Origin: JBFWRI01 sp050248995
Lineage (GTDB): Bacteria > Pseudomonadota > Alphaproteobacteria > JAIXQD01
Assembly: GCA_050248995.1 (NCBI GenBank)
Contig: JBFWRI010000020.1
Location: 1 to 33,620 of the forward strand
DNA: 33,620 bases
Direction of reading: 5' to 3'
Shown one piece after another: positions 7,688-15,378 of the stretch. The translations under genes were made by a program, and so were the position numbers. How positions within the stretch are numbered: position 1 is the first letter of the stretch; each line of letters starts with the position of its first letter. The notes below the pieces were generated by a model. The model was not told the DNA's origin. It did not search any database and saw only the letters and a program-made list of their open reading frames with translations.

Positions 7688-9508
7688 ATGCATCCGTACC
7701 GCACCCATACCTGTGGCGAATTGCGCGCCGCCAACATCGGGCAGACTGTCCGCCTTTCCGGCTGGGTGCACCGTAAGCGCGACCATGGCGGCCTGCTGTT
7801 CATCGACCTGCGCGATCATTACGGCCTGACGCAGGTTGTTGTTGATACCAGCCACCCGCAATTTGCGGCGATTGAATCGACCCGCGTTGAATCAACCATC
7901 ACGGTAACGGGGCAGGTAGTGGCGCGCCCGGCCGATACACTGAACAAGGATTTGCCAACCGGCGAAATTGAAATGAAGATCGCCGAATTCACGCTGATAG
8001 CTGCAGCTGATGTGCTGCCGCTGCAAGTGAACAGTGAGCAGGATTATGCCGAAGATATCCGCCTGAAATACCGCTTCCTTGATTTGCGCCGCCAGCGCCT
8101 GCATGAAAACATGCTTCTGCGCAGTAACATTATCGCCAGTCTGCGCCAGCGCATGATTAAGCAGGGTTTTGTGGAGTTCCAGACGCCCATTCTGACTGCC
8201 AGCAGCCCGGAAGGCGCGCGCGATTTTCTGGTGGCGACATGGAAGCACCCCGGTAAATTCTATGCATTGCCGCAGGCTCCGCAGCAGTTCAAGCAGCTGC
8301 TGATGGTGTCGGGCTTTGACCGTTACTTCCAGATCGCACCGTGTTTCCGCGACGAAGCCAGCCGCGCTGACCGCAGCCCCGGCGAATTCTATCAGCTGGA
8401 TTTTGAAATGGCGTACGCAACACAGGAAGATGTGTTTGCCGCCATCGAGCCCGTACTGCATGGTGTGTTTGAGGAATTCGGCAGCTTCCGTCGTGCGAAG
8501 AAGCCGGATGTGACACCACTGCCGTTCCCGCGCATTCCTTACGCTGAATCGATGCTGAAGTACGGCAGCGACAAGCCTGACCTGCGTAACCCACTGCTGA
8601 TTGTTGATGCAACAGACGTATTCAAGCGCGATGATGTGACCTTCAACGCCTTTAAGAACGTGATTGCACAAGGCGGCATCGTGCGTGCATTGCGTGTACC
8701 GAACGTTGCTGACAAGCCGCGCAGCTTCTTCGACAAACTGAACGACTGGGCCAAGGAACAAGGCGCACCCGGCCTTGGTTATGTGATTTTTGAAGGCGGC
8801 GAGGGCAAGGGACCGATTGCCAAGTTCCTACCAGCCGATGCGCAGGCCGACCTGCGCAAGGTTACCGGCTGCCAAGATGGCGACGCCGTATTCTTCACCT
8901 GTGACAAGGAATTGCCGGCGGCCAAACTGGCAGGGGCAGCGCGCACGAAAATTGGGCAGGAGCTCGATTTGATAGAAAAAGACTGCTTCCGCTTCTGCTG
9001 GGTTGTCGATTTCCCGATGTTCGAAATCAACGAAGAAACGCAGCGCGTCGATTTCAGCCACAATCCGTTCAGCATGCCGCAGGGCGGGCTGGAAGCGCTG
9101 GAAAAGCAGGACCCGCTGACCATCAAGGCGTACCAGTATGACATCGTCTGCAACGGGTATGAGTTGTCGTCGGGCGCTATTCGTAACCATCGTCCGGATA
9201 TCATGTACAAAGCTTTCGAGATTGCCGGTTACACCGCGCAGGATCTTGAAACACGCTTCGGCGGCATGCTGTCTGCCTTCAAGCTGGGAGCACCGCCGCA
9301 CGGCGGCAGCGCGCCGGGTATCGACCGCATCGTGATGCTGCTGGCCGATGAGCCGAACATCCGCGAAGTTATCCTGTTCCCGCTGAACCAGAAGGCGGAA
9401 GACCCGTTGATGGGAGCGCCAAGCGAGCCGACGGCACAGCAGTGGAAGGAACTGCAGCTGAAGCCAAACCTGCCGCCAGCGAAAGCCGAAGCCAAGAAAA
9501 CCGCGTAA
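7688..9508 (+). CDS. aspS: Aspartyl-tRNA synthetase (probably non-discriminating)
   Basis: A 606-residue class IIb aminoacyl-tRNA synthetase of normal bacterial length. The N-terminal OB-fold anticodon domain begins CGELRAANIGQTVRLSGWVH. Motif 2 is seen as CFRDEASRADRSPGEFYQLDFEM, and motif 3 as GAPPHGGSAPGIDRIVMLL near the C-terminus, with the bacterial GAD insertion domain between. It charges tRNA-Asp in the cytoplasm. The anticodon domain reads VHRKRDHGG with His33 where E. coli has Leu; a histidine there is associated with AspRS that also charges tRNA-Asn. That would imply a GatCAB amidotransferase elsewhere in the genome. The tail EAKKTA is lysine-rich. Confidence 0.96.
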   Translation: MHPYRTHTCGELRAANIGQTVRLSGWVHRKRDHGGLLFIDLRDHYGLTQVVVDTSHPQFAAIESTRVESTITVTGQVVARPADTLNKDLPTGEIEMKIAEFTLIAAADVLPLQVNSEQDYAEDIRLKYRFLDLRRQRLHENMLLRSNIIASLRQRMIKQGFVEFQTPILTASSPEGARDFLVATWKHPGKFYALPQAPQQFKQLLMVSGFDRYFQIAPCFRDEASRADRSPGEFYQLDFEMAYATQEDVFAAIEPVLHGVFEEFGSFRRAKKPDVTPLPFPRIPYAESMLKYGSDKPDLRNPLLIVDATDVFKRDDVTFNAFKNVIAQGGIVRALRVPNVADKPRSFFDKLNDWAKEQGAPGLGYVIFEGGEGKGPIAKFLPADAQADLRKVTGCQDGDAVFFTCDKELPAAKLAGAARTKIGQELDLIEKDCFRFCWVVDFPMFEINEETQRVDFSHNPFSMPQGGLEALEKQDPLTIKAYQYDIVCNGYELSSGAIRNHRPDIMYKAFEIAGYTAQDLETRFGGMLSAFKLGAPPHGGSAPGIDRIVMLLADEPNIREVILFPLNQKAEDPLMGAPSEPTAQQWKELQLKPNLPPAKAEAKKTA

Positions 9509-9583
9509 AATCTGCTACCTGACCGCACTGCACAATAGCTTTTTGGTTGCGCTGGCTTCGGCATGTGTTGTTAGGTTTCGCCC

Positions 9584-10330
9584 ATGCCACGTCCGTTACC
9601 ACCTGTTACGCGCGACCTGCTGAACATCTATCCTGCTGATGTGCAGCGAAAGTACAATTGCTTTGCATTCGCTATCGGCTGGGATGAAGCGGAAGTCAAA
9701 GCGACCGGCGCAACCTTCGTGCATCCCAAGATGCTGCTGAATGACCAGATGCTTGAAGATTACATTGGCCCTTTAGAGCCCGAGATGCTGCGTTACCAGC
9801 TGATCCGCATCGGCTGCATACCTGTTGCGAAAGAGGACGCGCCCCTGCATGCCAAGGCCGGTTACCGGGTCATGCATGCCTTTAAACTTGGTGATGGCAT
9901 GCACTTCATGCTGGAGCTGCCGAATGATGCAACGCACCGTTACATTCACAAGGGTGGCCGCAATCCCGTTGAAGTAGCAGACCAGGTTGTTTTTGATAAC
10001 ATGACAGACGGTTATGGCGATTATATTGGCGCTTTTATTGTGCCGGATGACCGTATGCGCGCCGATGAACTTGACGTACGTGATTTTGTGTATGGCGAAA
10101 AAAGCAAAATCATTATGGCAGCCATGATCGGAAAATGGCTGGAAGAATGGAAGCTGCCGTATGACTTGGCCGTTCAGGAGATGCGTGAGATTGGTTTTGC
10201 AGATCGGCAGATTGCGCACAGGCTGGCGATATTAACAAACATCCCGAAGCCACATGATCCCGTGAATAATTCCTATCGCCGCGCGTTAGAGCGGAGCGGG
10301 CGTTTCAAGCTTGTGCCGACGCGGCACTAG
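9584..10330 (+). CDS. Unknown protein with Cys/His motif suggestive of a papain-like fold
   Basis: A 248-residue soluble protein without signal peptide. Near the N-terminus it has YNCFAFAIGWDE (Cys26). Downstream it has H107 in MHFMLEL and H122 in YIHKGGRNPVEV. An N-C-x-A-x-A motif followed by a histidine and an H-K-x-G loop is the pattern of several poorly described cysteine-protease or amidase-like domains, so that fold is suggested but not shown. The C-terminal 70 residues are helical and rich in Arg, Glu and Lys (WLEEWKLPYDLAVQEMREIG). The stop overlaps the convergent gene that follows. An intracellular role is implied by the lack of an export signal. Confidence 0.65.
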   Translation: MPRPLPPVTRDLLNIYPADVQRKYNCFAFAIGWDEAEVKATGATFVHPKMLLNDQMLEDYIGPLEPEMLRYQLIRIGCIPVAKEDAPLHAKAGYRVMHAFKLGDGMHFMLELPNDATHRYIHKGGRNPVEVADQVVFDNMTDGYGDYIGAFIVPDDRMRADELDVRDFVYGEKSKIIMAAMIGKWLEEWKLPYDLAVQEMREIGFADRQIAHRLAILTNIPKPHDPVNNSYRRALERSGRFKLVPTRH

Positions 10331-10740
10331 CCGCAGTTGCGCTGAATTGAATGCTGCGTGCGCAGGTGGTCATACTTGCCCAGCGCATCTCTCATTTTTT
10401 CGCCGGTTCCGGCATAGCCACGCAAGTAACGCAGTTCACGTTCTGTCATTTGGCTGGCCGCATACTCATCATCTTCCCAACGGAATGCAAGGCCAGCGGC
10501 AAATTCACAGCCAGAGCGGGTGATGGGGTCAGTTATGGTCCAGCCGGGGACATCGAACCTTTCGCCGCGAAAGACCTCGATTGCCCGGACACCTTGAGCA
10601 GCCGTCAGTGCCAGAGTCGCGGGAATCAGTACCTTGGAAAAGCCGCAGGTGAGGGGCCTTAGAAGGCTCTTTTCAAGGGCGCCAGGTACACTGATCGTTA
10701 CGAGTACCCAGTCGAATGGCGAAAGTCTCTGTTTATCCAT
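10327..10740 (-). CDS. Unrecognised 137-residue protein
   Basis: No family is recognised. Translation from ATG 10740 gives a protein starting MDKQRLSPFDWVLV, with a moderately hydrophobic first 55 residues (VLVTISVPGAL, SKVLIPATLALTAAQG) and a hydrophilic, charged second half (FRWEDDEYAASQMTERELRYL). A GTG at 10758 would add six residues; neither start has a Shine-Dalgarno. It is divergent from the nuo operon and its 3' end overlaps that of the preceding convergent gene by 4 bases. It could be a small membrane-associated protein, but this is unproven. Confidence 0.55.
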   Translation of the reverse strand: MDKQRLSPFDWVLVTISVPGALEKSLLRPLTCGFSKVLIPATLALTAAQGVRAIEVFRGERFDVPGWTITDPITRSGCEFAAGLAFRWEDDEYAASQMTERELRYLRGYAGTGEKMRDALGKYDHLRTQHSIQRNCG

Positions 10741-10788
10741 ACTTTTATGGTTTAGCACACAATTTTTGAAAGTGATAACGACATCAAA

Positions 10789-10819
10789 ATGACAGTAAAA
10801 ATCTGATCCAGATTATATG
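10789..10819 (+). promoter_or_regulatory. Possible promoter of the nuo operon
   Basis: The 115 bases between the divergent genes are AT-rich compared with the flanks. An ATGACA at 10789-10794 is one base from the consensus -35 and is followed by GATTATATG at 10811-10819, which offers weak -10 candidates at spacings of 16 or 19. This is the only intergenic space before the 28-gene run, so a promoter must lie near here or further upstream. If these elements are right, the ATG at 10817 would not be translated, which supports the nuoA start at 10856. Confidence 0.3.
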
Positions 10820-10855
10820 CTTAACATACTGATTTTGAAGGCGTATAACGCTCTC

Positions 10856-11224
10856 ATGAATGAGTCGCTTCTGGTCCAGTACCTGCCGATCTTTGTTTTC
10901 CTTGGGGTCGCAGCCGTTATTTCTGCCGCCGCCGTTGGTTTGTCATACATGCTGGGCAACCAGAAGCCGGACAGCGAGAAGCTGTCGGCGTATGAATGCG
11001 GCTTTGAAGCTTTCGCCGATGCGCGGGCCCGGTTTGATGTGCGGTTCTATCTTGTCGCTATCCTGTTCATCATCTTCGACCTTGAAGTTGCCTTCCTGTT
11101 CCCGTGGGCGTTGGGACTTGAGGAAATCGGCCACTTTGGCTTCTGGAGCATGATGATCTTCCTTGGTGTGCTGACCATCGGCTTTATCTATGAATGGAAG
11201 AAAGGGGCGCTGGAATGGGAATAA
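10856..11224 (+). CDS. nuoA: NADH-quinone oxidoreductase subunit A
   Basis: A 122-residue membrane subunit of complex I with three transmembrane helices (residues about 8-32, 60-85 and 92-113). The conserved loop KLSAYECGFEAFADARARFD carries the Cys that becomes exposed in the deactive state of the homologous ND3, and VRFYLVAILFIIFDLEVAFLFPW is diagnostic. The ATG at 10856 gives the family length; an in-frame ATG at 10817 would add 13 residues. It begins the operon and overlaps nuoB by 10 bases. Confidence 0.96.
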   Translation: MNESLLVQYLPIFVFLGVAAVISAAAVGLSYMLGNQKPDSEKLSAYECGFEAFADARARFDVRFYLVAILFIIFDLEVAFLFPWALGLEEIGHFGFWSMMIFLGVLTIGFIYEWKKGALEWE

Positions 11225-11748
11225 TCACATCCACCAACGAGCCGCTGGCTTCCGAAGCGACAAACCTGCAAGAAGCCGTGACCGAGATTCAGGACAAGGG
11301 CTTTATCGTCAATTCACTGAACGACTTGGTGGCATGGGCACGTAGCGGCAGCCTGTGGCCGATGACATTCGGCCTTGCCTGCTGCGGCGTTGAGATGATC
11401 CATGCCTACATGAGCCGCTACGATTTAGACCGTTTTGGCAGCATGCCGCGGCCTTCACCGCGCCAGTCAGACGTGATGATTGTGGCGGGCACACTGACCA
11501 ACAAGATGGCGCCGGCGCTGCGCAAGGTTTACGACCAGATGGCCGAGCCACGTTGGGTGATTTCGATGGGCAGCTGTGCAAACGGCGGGGGTTATTACCA
11601 CTACAGCTATTCGGTGGTGCGCGGTTGTGATCGCATCGTTCCTGTGGATGTTTATGTTCCCGGTTGCCCGCCGTCGGCCGAAGCTCTGGTATACGGCATC
11701 ATGTTACTGCAGAAAAAAATTCAACGTCAAAAAATAGTGGATAGATAA
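11215..11748 (+). CDS. nuoB: NADH-quinone oxidoreductase subunit B (cluster N2)
   Basis: A 177-residue peripheral-arm subunit that binds the terminal [4Fe-4S] cluster N2, from which electrons pass to quinone. The four ligands are visible: tandem C56-C57 in LACCGVEMIH, C121 in MGSCANGGG and C151 in VPGCPPSAEA. ATG 11215 is chosen because AAAGG is 9 bases upstream and it gives a start typical of the family; an upstream in-frame start would overlap nuoA by 31 bases. The next gene is not nuoC but an orphan. Confidence 0.97.
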   Translation: MGIITSTNEPLASEATNLQEAVTEIQDKGFIVNSLNDLVAWARSGSLWPMTFGLACCGVEMIHAYMSRYDLDRFGSMPRPSPRQSDVMIVAGTLTNKMAPALRKVYDQMAEPRWVISMGSCANGGGYYHYSYSVVRGCDRIVPVDVYVPGCPPSAEALVYGIMLLQKKIQRQKIVDR

Positions 11749-11757
11749 GGTAATATT

Positions 11758-12237
11758 ATGAACATCAAAACGATGAACCAAGACGATATCATCGAGTCCG
11801 CTGGCGATAGTGGCGATTCACCGTTTGAAGCACGCTGGTTGCATTGCAAAAATGCCGACGGGGGCAGCGACACCTATTTCGCTTTGCCAGATAAAGCCCG
11901 TCGTCAGGTTGCCGCAGTGCTCGCGCGTACGGCAAGTATTTCACCTTACAATGTAGCGCTGCGTACCGCCACACCATGGCATGAGACAGGTCGTGAAGTT
12001 GTTGAAATGAAAGTGCCCGGTCGCCAGCCCAGTATGGAAGAGCGGACGTATGACCATCGTGCGCAGTTGTTGAAAAACTTCTGGGATGAATCAAAGAAAA
12101 GCCCCGATGGTCCGTTCATTGTGATTTCGTGCTTCGTGCCCAAGGAAACAGACACCGGCCTGCTGCCAAAGCGTGTTGATGTCGCCGGGTGGGGACGCAA
12201 ACCGTTCAAAGCCAATCTGGATTATGTGTTGGTGTAA
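11758..12237 (+). CDS. Unrecognised 159-residue protein inside the nuo operon
   Basis: No family recognised. It lies between nuoB and nuoC with a 9-base gap before it and none after it. A TAAGG lies 7 bases before its ATG. The protein is soluble with no signal peptide: an acidic N-terminus (NQDDIIESAGDSGDSPFEA), a middle with LPDKARRQVAAVLARTASIS, an acidic-basic helix (MEERTYDHRAQLLKNFWDES), a hydrophobic strand GPFIVISCFVP and a C-terminus WGRKPFKANLDYVLV. A hand count of the first 60-base line of the gene gives about 47% GC, below the neighbouring nuo genes. Position suggests expression with complex I, but a role in assembly is only a hypothesis. Confidence 0.75.
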   Translation: MNIKTMNQDDIIESAGDSGDSPFEARWLHCKNADGGSDTYFALPDKARRQVAAVLARTASISPYNVALRTATPWHETGREVVEMKVPGRQPSMEERTYDHRAQLLKNFWDESKKSPDGPFIVISCFVPKETDTGLLPKRVDVAGWGRKPFKANLDYVLV

Positions 12238-12930
12238 ATGACGCAATCTGCCCACATCTTCACCGCAACATCCGACGCGCAAGCTATGCAGGCCGAAGCC
12301 GTGCGTGCCTTGCTGGGTGCTGGCGTGCTGGGCGAAGAGGTTGTGCGCAACGAACTGGTATTCACGGTGCAACGCGACAGCATTGCCACGTGCGCCTATC
12401 GCCTGAAGGTCAACGGTTACCAGCAACTGGTGGATGTCACGGCTGTCGATTTCCCGGATGAAGCAAAGCGCTTCACGGTGGTTTACAATTTCCTGTCGCT
12501 GACAACCAACCAGCGCCTGCGCTTGAAAGTACAGGCTGCAGAAGGTGAGGCGGTGCCAACGGTGTCGGGAGAGTTCCCATGCGCCAACTGGTTTGAGCGT
12601 GAAGTGTTTGATATGTACGGCGTACGTTTTGAAAACCACCCGGATCTGCGCCGCATCCTGACCGATTATGGTTTTGAAGGTCACCCGCAGCGCAAGGATT
12701 TCCCGCTAAGCGGCTACACCGAAGTGCGTTACGACATTGAAGCACGCCGGGTTGTGTATGAACCCGTGAAGCTGGTGCAGGATTTCCGCAATTTCGACAA
12801 CCTGTCGCCGTGGGAAGGCGTGACCAGCATGCAGCTGCCGGGTGACGAGAAAGCGACGCAGCCGCTGACGGCCGGACGCGAGACATTACCAGATGAAATT
12901 AAGCCAACATATTTTGAAGGGAAGAAATGA
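12238..12930 (+). CDS. nuoC: NADH-quinone oxidoreductase subunit C (30 kDa)
   Basis: A 230-residue peripheral-arm subunit, separate from nuoD as in alphaproteobacteria and mitochondria. The diagnostic region is WFEREVFDMYGVRFENHPDL followed by RRILTDYGFEGHPQRKDFPL and YEPVKLVQDFRNFD. It has no cofactor and helps form the quinone-module scaffold. Its start directly abuts the stop of the 159-residue orphan and its stop overlaps nuoD by four bases (ATGA). Confidence 0.97.
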   Translation: MTQSAHIFTATSDAQAMQAEAVRALLGAGVLGEEVVRNELVFTVQRDSIATCAYRLKVNGYQQLVDVTAVDFPDEAKRFTVVYNFLSLTTNQRLRLKVQAAEGEAVPTVSGEFPCANWFEREVFDMYGVRFENHPDLRRILTDYGFEGHPQRKDFPLSGYTEVRYDIEARRVVYEPVKLVQDFRNFDNLSPWEGVTSMQLPGDEKATQPLTAGRETLPDEIKPTYFEGKK

Positions 12931-14156
12931 GCAATCAAGTATCTACCCTTCGTGAAGTTGAGCCTCTGCCGGGCGAAAAGCTGGCGCCGGGCGAGCGTCC
13001 GTTCACGATCAACTTCGGCCCGCAGCATCCGGCTGCGCATGGTGTGTTGCGTCTGGTGATGGAGCTGGATGGTGAAATCGTCACGCGTGCTGATCCGCAC
13101 ATCGGTCTGTTGCACCGTGGCACGGAAAAGCTGATCGAATACAAAACCTATATGCAGGCGCTGCCGTATTTCGACCGTCTTGATTACGTATCGCCGATGA
13201 ACCAGGAGCACGCATTCGCACTGGGCGTTGAAAAGCTGCTGGGCATCACGCCGCCGCTACGTGCGCAATACATCCGTGTGATGTATTCGGAAATCACCCG
13301 CATCCTGAATCACCTGCTGAACGTGACCACGTTTGCACTGGATGTTGGCGCGATGACGCCCGCCCTGTGGGCGTTTGAAGAACGCGAAGTGCTGATGGAG
13401 TTTTACGAGCGCGCATCGGGCGCGCGTATGCATGCCAACTATTTCCGCCCGGGTGGCGTGCATCAGGATCTGCCGGATGGCCTGCTGGATGATATCGCTG
13501 CGTATTGCGATCACCTGCCGAAGATCATCGATGATATTGAAAACCTGCTGACCGAAAACCGCATCTTCAAAACCCGTACGGTTGATATTGGCATCGTCAG
13601 CAAGGAAGCGGCGCTGGAGTGGGGCTTCAGCGGCCCGATGCTGCGCGCCAGTGGCGTGGCGTGGGATCTGCGCAAATCGCAGCCGTATGATGTTTACGAT
13701 AAGATGGATTTCAACGTTCCCGTTGGCAAAACCGGCGATTGCTGGGCGCGTTATCTGGTACGCATCGAAGAAATGCGCGAAAGCCTGAAGATCATCCGCC
13801 AGTGCTGCGCCCAAATGCCGCAAGGTGACGTGATGGTGAACGATTACAAGGTCGCGCCACCGCCGCGCGGCGAGATGAAGCGCAGCATGGAAGCGCTGAT
13901 CCACCACTTCAAACTGTACACCGAAGGTTTCCATGTGCCAGCGGGTGAGACATATGCCGCTGTGGAAGCACCGAAGGGTGAGTTCGCCGTGTATCTGGTT
14001 TCGGATGGTACCAACCGCCCGTACCGTTGCCGCATTCGTGCGCCGGGCTTCCCGCACCTGGCCGCGCTGGACATGATGAGCAAGGGCCACATGCTGGCCG
14101 ATGCCGTCGCGATTATTGGTTCGTTAGATATCGTTTTTGGTGAGATTGACAGATGA
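12927..14156 (+). CDS. nuoD: NADH-quinone oxidoreductase subunit D (49 kDa)
   Basis: A 409-residue subunit that forms the quinone pocket with NuoB, evolutionarily related to the large subunit of NiFe hydrogenases. Visible signatures are NFGPQHPAAHGVLRLVMELD with the quinone-site loop, HIGLLHRGTEKLIEYK, QALPYFDRLDYVSPMNQEHA, and a C-terminus ending SLDIVFGEIDR. Length is normal. An AAGGGAAG precedes the ATG by a few bases. Overlaps of four bases at both ends indicate coupled translation. Confidence 0.98.
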   Translation: MSNQVSTLREVEPLPGEKLAPGERPFTINFGPQHPAAHGVLRLVMELDGEIVTRADPHIGLLHRGTEKLIEYKTYMQALPYFDRLDYVSPMNQEHAFALGVEKLLGITPPLRAQYIRVMYSEITRILNHLLNVTTFALDVGAMTPALWAFEEREVLMEFYERASGARMHANYFRPGGVHQDLPDGLLDDIAAYCDHLPKIIDDIENLLTENRIFKTRTVDIGIVSKEAALEWGFSGPMLRASGVAWDLRKSQPYDVYDKMDFNVPVGKTGDCWARYLVRIEEMRESLKIIRQCCAQMPQGDVMVNDYKVAPPPRGEMKRSMEALIHHFKLYTEGFHVPAGETYAAVEAPKGEFAVYLVSDGTNRPYRCRIRAPGFPHLAALDMMSKGHMLADAVAIIGSLDIVFGEIDR

Positions 14157-14749
14157 GTATTGAAGCCACCCCCGATCCGCATGTTGAGCAACCGGCGACG
14201 TTTACGTTCTCGGCCGAAAACGCTGCGAAGATTCCGGGCATCATTGCCAAGTTCCCCGCCGGCAAGCAGCAAAGTGCAACATTGCCGCTGTTGTGGCTGG
14301 CACAATACCAGCACGGCTGGCTGCCAACCGCGGCGATGGATGTTGTGGCCGATATGCTGAATGTGCCGCGCATCAAGGTTTACGAAACCGCCAGCTTTTA
14401 CACGATGTTCAACCGCAAGCCGATTGGGAAACATCACATTCAGGTGTGCACAACAACACCGTGCTGGCTGCGTGGCAGCGACGGCATTGTGAAAGCATGC
14501 AAGGAAAAGCTGGGCATCGGCTTTGGCCAAACCACAACTGACGGCCAGTTTGCGATGAGCGAAGTGGAATGCCTTGGCGCCTGCTGCAACGCGCCGATGG
14601 TGCAGATTAACGACGATGTTTACGAAGACCTGACACCCGATAGCATTATTTCAATCATCGATGCACTGGCCGCGGGCAAGAAGCCACAAACCGGCAGTCA
14701 GCAGGGCCGCCGGGGCAGCGAGCCGAAAGAAGTGAAGGTTGGTGCATAA
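14153..14749 (+). CDS. nuoE: NADH-quinone oxidoreductase subunit E (24 kDa, cluster N1a)
   Basis: A 198-residue thioredoxin-like ferredoxin of the NADH-oxidising module. The [2Fe-2S] N1a ligands are C99 and C104 (VCTTTPCWL) and C140 and C144 (ECLGACCNAP). The C-terminal tail after the domain (QTGSQQGRRGSEPKEVKVGA) is of low complexity, as is usual in alphaproteobacterial and mitochondrial-type NuoE. The next gene overlaps by one base and is not nuoF. Confidence 0.96.
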   Translation: MSIEATPDPHVEQPATFTFSAENAAKIPGIIAKFPAGKQQSATLPLLWLAQYQHGWLPTAAMDVVADMLNVPRIKVYETASFYTMFNRKPIGKHHIQVCTTTPCWLRGSDGIVKACKEKLGIGFGQTTTDGQFAMSEVECLGACCNAPMVQINDDVYEDLTPDSIISIIDALAAGKKPQTGSQQGRRGSEPKEVKVGA

Positions 14750-15378
14750 TGGGCGTGATAACTCCTGCCGCTGATCTTGAGCTTGGCAAAGCTGTTGTTC
14801 GCATTATCGACGGCGAACGTTACCGCTTTTGGGTTACCTATCTTGGTAACAATCTGACAAGTGAAAACGCCGGCTCTGCCGATATGAAAGAAACGCGCCG
14901 GATTGGATTGTCATTCTATTCGCGCGATATTCTGAATGCGATATACAACCACGAAGAAATGGATAATCCCTTCGCGCTGGTTGGCAATATGCTTGATGAA
15001 GATGCGGATGGCGCTGACAATACAGGTGAACAGGGTGACGCTACGCAAGCACGCGTTCCGCCGCAATTCGAAGTGACCGCTCACATCAGCGAATTCTTGC
15101 CGGAAGCGCCGCTGGAAGACGTTGGCTTTGATCGCAAGACGCTGCTGGAAGCTTGCCGTTTGATCAAACCGGGCACGATGGTGAAAAGACACGTTGGCGA
15201 AGCAACAAGCCTTGATACAGTAACTGGTGTTGCCTTTGGCGTGTTTGGTCCGATTGGAATTTCGTTTGCCAGCGCACCGGATGAATGGCGTTCAATGGAA
15301 GAGCTTGATCTGACAGTACGTGGACCGACAGGCCGTGCGGTTGCAAGATTTAATGGTCTGAGAGGTATGGAGTGCTAG
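14749..15378 (+). CDS. Unrecognised 209-residue protein inside the nuo operon
   Basis: No family recognised. The start overlaps the nuoE stop by one base and the end overlaps nuoF by seven bases. The protein is soluble and has a beta-rich N-terminus (GKAVVRIIDGERYRFWVTYLG), an acidic low-complexity linker (LDEDADGADNTGEQGD, about residues 84-99), and a C-terminal part with DRKTLLEACRLIKPG and LDLTVRGPTGRAVARFNGL. Hand counts of two 60-base lines give about 48% GC against about 60% for a line in nuoF, so composition differs from its neighbours. That could mean weaker codon selection or later acquisition. Confidence 0.75.
   Translation: MGVITPAADLELGKAVVRIIDGERYRFWVTYLGNNLTSENAGSADMKETRRIGLSFYSRDILNAIYNHEEMDNPFALVGNMLDEDADGADNTGEQGDATQARVPPQFEVTAHISEFLPEAPLEDVGFDRKTLLEACRLIKPGTMVKRHVGEATSLDTVTGVAFGVFGPIGISFASAPDEWRSMEELDLTVRGPTGRAVARFNGLRGMEC
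15361..15374 (+). promoter_or_regulatory. Ribosome binding site fixing the GTG start of nuoF
   Basis: AGAGG at 15361-15365 lies 6 bases before GTG 15372. No in-frame ATG occurs near this position; the ATG at 15367 is in another frame. The GTG start therefore fits the family N-terminus and lies within the last codons of the upstream gene. Confidence 0.6.

Noticed and set aside
9509..9583. Terminator after aspS
   Set aside because: There is a T-run (CTTTTTGG) but no convincing stem before it.
10817..10855. Earlier ATG of nuoA at 10817
   Set aside because: It would add 13 residues unlike the family, and the best promoter candidate overlaps it.
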